Assembly: GCA_050084515.1 (NCBI GenBank)
Contig: CM114273.1
Location: 27,528,001-27,592,000, forward strand
Length of the DNA stretch: 64,000 nucleotides
Direction: 5' to 3'
DNA from: Blasia pusilla
Taxonomy: Eukaryota > Marchantiophyta > Marchantiopsida > Blasiales
The notes below the pieces were generated by a model. It did not search any database and was not told the origin of the DNA. It saw only the letters and a program-made list of their open reading frames with translations. Made by a program: the position numbers and the translations under genes. Numbering within the stretch: position 1 is the stretch's first letter; each line of letters begins with the position of its first letter. Positions 60,853 to 64,000 of this stretch are shown here, in pieces.

Positions 60853-62230
60853 ATGCATGATTTGAGTACCATGATCTGCATTGAGTTGTCGAGTGACACA
60901 TCGATCTTCCGAAAACCCTATAAGTATAGTGACATGGAGAGGGCTCTGATTCAGAGTAGGAGCCAGGACTTGGTTGGAGTAGGACTAGTGGAGATGTCGC
61001 ATGGAGAGCATGCATCTGCCACTATCATGCCCGCCAAGAAGGATGTGCATGGAAACTGGACGGATTGGCGGATATGTGGAGATTACCGACCTATCAATTG
61101 GCACACAAAGTCTGATAGGTATGCCATGCCCACCCGTGAGGAGATCTTTGATGCTATTGGGCATGCAAAGATCTTCAGTTTGTTAGATCTTCGAGCCGGA
61201 TACCATCAGCTGCCTATTAGATTGGAAGACAGGCAGAAGACGACATTTTGGGGCATCGATCCTCATAGGAAGGATTGTTTATACTAGTGGCGGTTCTTAC
61301 CATTTGGGTTAAATAACGCCCCGGCTGAGTTTCAGGGGGTCATGGATAGGATCTTGGCAGATGTGGATTTTGCTAGGTATTATATTGATGACATCGTAGT
61401 CTTTAGCGCCATGGTTGAGGAGGTGTTTCGAAGATTGTAGTTACATGGGTTGAAGCTACATCCAGGCAAGTGCAAGTTCTTCTACAACCAGATTGAGTAC
61501 CTGGGTCATACCATATACCTAGGTGGCCTTGGTGTGCAACAGACAAAGGTAGAGGCTATTTCGCGCATTCCACGCCCTACAGATGTGAGTCGAGTTTGTG
61601 CATTCATGGGATTTGGTGAACTTCTATCGACGGTACATCAAGGATTTCAGTTTGATTGCAAAGCCATTGACCTTGCTGACCAAGGTGGATAAGAGTGGCA
61701 ATGGGGGGATGAGCAAGAGAGAGCATTTCAGCTGCTCAAGGATAGATTGACGTCCGTGCCCATATTGAGGAGACCGATTAAGCAGCATCCTTTCCAGTTG
61801 CATACCGATTGCAGCATGTTGGGGCTTGGAGCCATGCTCACCCAACATGACGATGATGGTAGAGAGTTCGTGGTGGCTTATGCTATTCATTTGAACAACC
61901 CTGCAGAGGCAAAGTATAGCTCATATGAGGGTGAATGTTTGGCTGCAGTATGGGTTGTGGCACATTTCATGTGTTATCTATTCGGCAAATCCTTTACCAT
62001 TATTACAGATCACTAGGAACAGGAGTATGATTTCTAGGTGGTGCATAGACCTAGGACGTTCAACCAGGATGCAGATGGTTTGAGCCGTAACCCATGCCCG
62101 AGTCAGCAAGCTGCGATTGGAGCTCGTTGGCATGGAGAGAGTGATGAGGAGTTGGAGCCAGGATGGCACACGTCAACCTATTTGGGCTTGTTGGCTATGG
62201 AGAGCCAGATTTCTTAGACTTCAATGGCGA
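60853..62230 (+). pseudogene. Ty3/gypsy reverse transcriptase and RNase H of the DNMT retrotransposon
   Basis: Reverse transcriptase is seen as DWRICGDYRPINWHTKSDRY (about 61066), SLLDLRAGYHQLPIRLEDRQ, PFGLNNAPAEFQ after a TAG at 61285-61287, catalytic YYIDDIVVFS near 61380, and GLKLHPGKCKF with YLGH. RNase H follows (HTDCSMLGLGAMLTQHDDDG near 61802, YSSYEGECLAAVWVV, FTIITDH), then the tether HRPRTFNQDADGLSRNP near 62047. The domain order and motifs are Ty3/gypsy. No integrase follows; the reading frame ends near 62215 and giant-element copy 4 begins at about 62295, so integrase and the 3' LTR are missing. There are several TAG/TGA stops and at least one frameshift near 61610. Confidence 0.9.
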
Positions 62231-62861
62231 GGTCTGATGAAGAGTCCTTAGATCCAGAGGCTGGTGAGGAGACGATAAATGGCCGAGATATTCACCCCCC
62301 TAGGTACACCATAATGGTCCCATGTAACCTGATTTGAGTCCCACCGCCTTCCTCAGCAGTATATCTTGAACGCTCTACAATGTGACATCCATCCAATATC
62401 AATATGTGCTCCGTCCTTGGAAATACCATGATGGCAATTCCACAGGTAGTAGGAATCCAACACGTCTGAGAGAAGAGAAGAAGCCTACGCCTTCTTTTAC
62501 GATACTAGGGGAATGTGCCAAAGTGAAGAAGCCCGCCAGATTGCCTCTTAAGTTGGACCAACAGGGAAAGAGTCCGACCAGGCAACCTGTTGGAATCCGA
62601 CAGGTTGCCTGGAAGTGGTTAAAAAGGTGCAGTGGTCAAAAAGTGAAAAGTTGCAAGCCGTGGAAATCCGACGGGTTGCAAAATAGAAGTCCTCGGAGTA
62701 CATAGATGATCACATTCGAAAAGACATAAAAGATATTCAGCAAACTTTTAGAAACACCACCATCGTTCGAAAAAATCTTCTCCTTTATTACATCCGAAAG
62801 AAGCTCAGAACTGTACATTTGATCTATTCTATGAATTCTTTTGCCTCATCATCAAATAACT

Positions 62862-62866
62862 CCCTA
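62862..62866. repeat. Target site duplication CCCTA (left)
   Basis: CCCTA directly precedes the solo LTR and is repeated directly after it at 63872-63876. Copy 1 has a single CCCTA at the matching position (near 7115), which is the empty site. Confidence 0.9.
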
Positions 62867-63871
62867 TGTCGCGACCCTCATGACCAAATGAGTGCCAAGC
62901 GGAACATCGAAACATTAGCGGGCTCACGCTAAGATGGTTTGCGCGTTGGAGTAGTCTCAAAGAGGAGACAAGAGACGAGACGCGAGTGAGGCTTCGCATT
63001 TCAGATGTTGTGGTCGTGACCGAGAAACCAGGACCAAACGAGGAATGAGACTTGAAAGAAGTCGAGTCTAGGAAGTGGGTTACCAAAGAAAGAATCGGGA
63101 TTTGGAACGCCACTAGCGTTTGAGAGTTTTCGACTGTATTTATGGCCATAACTTTTAGCGCTGAGATGCGTTTGGATTAAATAAGGGTGCGTTAGAAAGC
63201 TTATGGAAAGCCGGTTCAAACGCACTAAGATCTCTGCAAACGCTTAAGCAGCGGCTGAGAAACAACCCGGAAATGACTGTAAGTAGAGTCGGGTTGAGGG
63301 CCACAATGAAGGGCCGCCCGACCCTCCTTTCCCAAAGGGGGGGTGTTATTGGAGAACCCCAGAAGTACTAGTAAAGGGGAAGGTCTTTGAGAGTGCTTGG
63401 AACCCAAACCCCACTTTGGGCGCCACGGGGCGGCTCAAGGGCATGGAACGGAACGCGAGTTTGGGGGTTACGTTGGAAAACGTGCACCAAGTCTATTAAG
63501 GCAATTTTAGACATCCCTCTTGGATTTCACCCCGCGACTCAATTACTTGGGTCTCGGTTTGGAACTCACACGAGGTCCGTTGAACAGTTGGGATGGCTAG
63601 ACGCGCGGATGCCGTTTCAGATCCCTGGACTAACCAGGAAGTCTGTTCCAAGTCTTGAAGGACTTGCCGTGTTTTGGAAACTAGGAACTAAGGAAGGTTG
63701 AGCTTGAGGAGATGCCGAGTTGAGAACTCGGTGGGTTGGAACGCTGGTTGGCCCAGACTCAACTAACGAGAGTGTGTGTTTGGGTGCAGATCGACGATGA
63801 GATCGTGACCTACTGAACGTACGCTTCCGCAACACTAAAGATTGAGGTTCAAGGAGAGTAGGGGCGCGACA
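62867..63871. mobile_element. Solo LTR, 1005 bp, inside copy 4
   Basis: The insertion begins TGTCGCGACC and ends GCGCGACA, i.e. TG...CA termini with short inverted ends (TGTCGCG with CGCGACA). It is flanked by a perfect 5-bp duplication and sits in an otherwise contiguous stretch of giant-element sequence that is uninterrupted in copy 1. No internal retrotransposon genes are present, so it is a solo LTR left by LTR-LTR recombination. Frames inside (for example 63387-63701) are not credible genes. Orientation cannot be decided safely. Confidence 0.92.
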
Positions 63872-63876
63872 CCCTA
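63872..63876. repeat. Target site duplication CCCTA (right)
   Basis: Right-hand partner of 62862-62866. Giant-element sequence resumes immediately afterwards. Confidence 0.9.
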
Positions 63877-64000
63877 CTCCAAACGTTGCAGTCAAGCTGG
63901 GTCCTTGAGTTCTTTGAACTCACTCGTCATCGTCCGAGAGCTCTTGCAAAATTACTTTCGGCCTTGCCCTCCCGATTTTCGGAATCTTTGGAAGTGACGA

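Larger units (their letters stand above)
62295..64000 (+). mobile_element. Giant DNA element, copy 4 (internal fragment, extends past window)
   Basis: 62295-62866 corresponds to copy 1 positions 6506-7110 and 63877-64000 to 7111-7232, same orientation, once the solo LTR is removed. The A end is missing: homology begins exactly in the poly-C tract. It retains the small conserved frame region, palindromes near 62583-62607 and 62665, and the 3' end of the methyltransferase gene (stop region near 63925) on the minus strand at the window edge. Confidence 0.85.

Noticed and set aside
63387-63895. Frames of about 100 residues near the window end
   Set aside because: They lie inside or across the border of the solo LTR, which is non-coding.

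Overview
The window is repeat-dense nuclear DNA from a eukaryote, most likely a streptophyte (a non-seed land plant or charophyte-grade lineage). That placement is inferred from a CACTA-type transposase head, Ty3/gypsy LTR elements, one of them with a tRNA-Asp-like primer site, a plant-type hAT (DUF659) transposase, an EDM2-like PHD fragment, GT-AG introns and plant-type TATA boxes. No intact single-copy host gene is visible. Almost all coding matter is broken by stops or frameshifts.

The dominant feature is a giant DNA element of about 12 kb present four times. Copy 3 is 1-715 (one end only). Copy 1 is 5358-17302. Copy 2 is about 30857-43063 and inverted relative to copy 1. Copy 4 is 62295-64000 (internal part only, split by a solo LTR). 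Copies 1 and 2 therefore form a roughly 12-kb inverted repeat around a 13.5-kb loop. Each full copy carries two divergent spliced genes: a transposase-like gene with a WRKY/GCM-like zinc cluster and a SWIM zinc finger, and a four-exon gene encoding a coiled-coil region, a ParB-like domain and a permuted (beta-class, N6/N4) amino DNA methyltransferase. Introns, the shared promoter region and the subterminal regions are packed with 27-bp palindromes at a regular spacing of about 63-69 bp.

Region by region: 716-5357 is Ty3/gypsy sequence on the minus strand (gag-like pieces plus a nearly complete pol interrupted by stops). 17303-30856 is the loop: PHD-finger fragment, a multi-exon DDE transposase with two BED-like fingers, a tRNA-like hairpin, direct and inverted repeats, a (GA)n tract, a decayed coiled-coil gene and a CACTA head. 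43064-44530 is the 5' part of another LTR element. 45084-47448 is a hAT transposase, followed by a protein-kinase-like fragment and a coiled-coil/RING-like reading frame. 50680-53735 is AT-rich DNA ending in a tandem repeat of about 180 bp. 56500-62290 is a decayed Ty3/gypsy retrotransposon with a DNMT3-like cytosine-5 methyltransferase between protease and reverse transcriptase. 62867-63871 is a solo LTR with a perfect target duplication.

Two unrelated mobile elements in one window thus encode DNA methyltransferases of different chemistry, a cytosine C5 enzyme in an LTR element and an amino (N6-adenine or N4-cytosine) enzyme in a DNA element. The amino-methyltransferase element also carries the phased palindrome arrays. 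Assignments rest on motif reading by eye; no database search or folding was run.
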